In this document: positions 62,141 to 64,000 of the stretch, in pieces
Numbering within the stretch: the stretch's first letter is position 1
Layout of the letters: every line of letters begins with the position of its first letter
Source of the DNA: Doris montereyensis
Taxonomy: Eukaryota; Mollusca; Gastropoda; Nudibranchia; Dorididae
Reading direction: 5' to 3'
DNA length: 64,000 bases
Assembly (NCBI GenBank): GCA_037039925.1
Contig: JAXRKP010000466.1
Location: 177,001 to 241,000, forward strand
Program-made: the position numbers and the translations under genes
Notes under the pieces: generated by a model
Databases searched by the model: none
What the model saw: only the letters and a program-made list of their open reading frames with translations
What the model was told of the DNA's origin: nothing

Positions 62141-62590
62141 CCATTAAAAGTGGTCTTGTCAAAATCTTGAGCAACATTTTGAATAAAAAGGTCAAGTGCA
62201 GTATATTGAGCTGCTGGGGGTGTCCAGATGGATTTAGTGGTTGGAGAAGAAAAAGTGTGGAGTCCGTGGAGGAATTCAACGGAGGCGGAGTCGACGAAAG
62301 CAGTTTTCCAACAAAGAGCGGATTTGGTATCTATCAAACGACGGCTGTAAGGGAACAAATTTGAGGCCCTTTTCCAAAACAGATCGCTCGGGTTTACTGA
62401 GTGGGAGATTGGGCGGAACGCAAACAACCAGATTAGTAGCAGAGGGCTGGTGTGGATGACCAGCGGAAGCGGCAGCGTTAGTGTCAAGGTGAGGTGCATG
62501 TGAGGAAGTGGTTGATGCGATGATCGAATGGTCGCATGAACCGGTGTAGATCGAATGACCGTATAATTCTGGGGAGGGTCGAAGATGAGT
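62140..62590 (-). pseudogene. Penelope-like element N-terminal part, inverted relative to the RT
   Basis: The minus strand reads LVVCVPPNLPLSKPERSVLE and GLKFVPLQPSFDRYQIR, then FRRLRLR and, after a shift, KSIWTPPAAQYTALDLFIQN. This is the conserved N-terminal region of Penelope-like proteins. It meets the plus-strand RT core tail-to-tail near 62140. The two pieces are complementary parts of one protein in opposite orientation. Confidence 0.8.
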
Positions 62591-62610
62591 GAGTTTGTTG
62601 GATTTACGGC

Positions 62611-62862
<252 letters not shown>

Positions 62863-63480
62863 ATATGATAAAAAAAATATGTACATTTCTATTATGCACT
62901 CAACCCTACAAGGGTAAGGCTCTAGGCGCATTACATATGTTAAGAACAATATATATTACATAATATGATACACAATAGAAATTTCATACATCAGGCTATA
63001 CGAATGCAGCATAAAACTGTGTGCAATTTATGTCAAGAAAATCGACAATGCGAACAAAAAGAAGAAAGGTATTTAAAAGTAAAAACTGTCATGAATTCAT
63101 ATTCCACACACACGCACACACACACACACACACACATACACACACACACATACTCACAAACTTCTGCACACACAGGATGAATACAGCCCTAATAAACTTA
63201 TGTACTTTTTCATTCAAGAAAGTAAGCTTGTATAAGCTTGTTGAAGACATATGTTTTTAGATCTACGCTTTGTTTCTAAAAATTGACAGCGCCTTTGACT
63301 CTCTAAGACTCTGTGGGAGGGCGCTCCATACAAATGGGCCATAATAATATAAATATGCGAAAGATCGTGTACCAGTACCAGCACTAGTTTTTACTTTTGG
63401 GAGTAATAAAGTGGAAGTAGCGGCAGACGATCTTAATGTCCGATCAGGTTAGTAGACATTTAAAAGGCTTTGAAGATAAT
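62863..63480. other. Unassigned, with CA microsatellite at 63109-63172
   Basis: The sequence from 62890 (CAACCCTACAAGGGTAAGGC) to about 63470 has the look of a LINE 3' region but shows no recognisable motif. CA repeat at about 63109-63172. Confidence 0.4.
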
Positions 63481-64000
63481 GGGTGCCGACACACAGGTAA
63501 ACATTTCGTACCTGACTGATACTCGTGGCTTCCCCACACCCCCTTCTTCGCTTTGCTTTTGTTTACTTTTTGTCTCCATGAATCTATTATACAAATATTT
63601 AGTCTATAGCTTTTAAACGTTACTTCTTGGGTGACCCCTTGATTCTCCATTTGACTTTGCCACCAAAAGCAAAGCACCACCCTGATTGCCACCTCTTACT
63701 TACTTACATGTCACCTTGACCTTGTGAGAAGACGCTAGATCTAAAAATAGGTCTTACTTCGTTCCATTCCCTATTTTACTCGTTTTCCATCATACCGTTT
63801 CCTCTTTATTCACCCTGATTTCAACGCACATGGTAACGCGGTAAATTGCAATGAGACAACTACGACAACAGCAACAAAAGCAACGACGACAGCAGCAACA
63901 AAAGCAACATAAACAACGACGACAGCAGCACCGACAACTTCGACCCTAGGACCAAGGCGATGCACTGTAGTGGTGGGCTCTAAAATTCTTCTACGGTGTA
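63481..64000. other. Noncoding with CAACGACGACAGCAG-type simple repeat
   Basis: Short tandem-like low-complexity sequence at about 63850-63940 (two copies of ACAACGACGACAGCAGCA). Nothing else seen. Confidence 0.5.

Overview
The window is animal nuclear DNA, most probably from a mollusc or another lophotrochozoan. The organism is inferred from spliced genes with GT-AG introns, abundant degraded LINEs, Penelope-like, Mutator-like, PIF/Harbinger and piggyBac elements, tRNA-derived SINEs and many mini- and microsatellites. There are no operons, bacterial genes, CRISPR arrays or rRNA genes. Coding density is low. Only two host genes are recognised with confidence, an ALG10-type glucosyltransferase and a caspase. 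A third candidate resembles the ZSWIM/FAR1-type MULE-derived genes.

The main structure is a large inverted duplication. A left arm (about 1452-15483) is repeated in reverse orientation as a right arm (about 32491-47854), and a 17 kb spacer separates them. By eye the arms are roughly 95% identical. They share the ALG10 promoter and first exon, much of ALG10 intron 1, a CR1/L2-like LINE fragment, an endonuclease/RT LINE, a SINE and an unclassified repeat. They differ by discrete events. The left arm alone carries a 2.7 kb LINE copy with a 10-bp target duplication. The right arm alone carries about 3.8 kb that includes a PIF/Harbinger element (transposase plus MADF/BESS partner).

ALG10 is split by this architecture. 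On the left (minus strand) exons 1, 2 and 3 follow in order and the gene runs off the window start. On the right (plus strand) a frameshifted exon 1 is followed, after the arm ends, directly by the last ALG10 exon, so the middle exons are missing. The right copy is a deletion pseudogene. The left copy could be functional if its single frameshift in exon 2 is a sequencing error.

The spacer (15484-32490) holds a 42-bp minisatellite, an intron-containing Mutator-like transposase relic, a 3.3 kb uninterrupted GA array, a short telomere-like array, and a caspase on the minus strand. Four caspase exons encode both subunits with the catalytic His and the QACRG Cys motif. The most 5' recognisable caspase exon begins only about 150 bp from the right-arm boundary, so any upstream exons have been displaced or lost.

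Right of the duplication (47.9-64 kb) are the ZSWIM-like exons, which break off against a piggyBac relic and an endonuclease-only LINE fragment. After these come two large minisatellites around a 40-bp hairpin-forming tandem repeat, LINE and SINE fragments, a Penelope-like RT arranged with its N-terminal part inverted behind it, and a trinucleotide array. Single-base frameshifts recur in otherwise well conserved exons, which fits either widespread decay or residual indel errors in a long-read assembly. I found no convincing undescribed gene system; the best novelty is structural.
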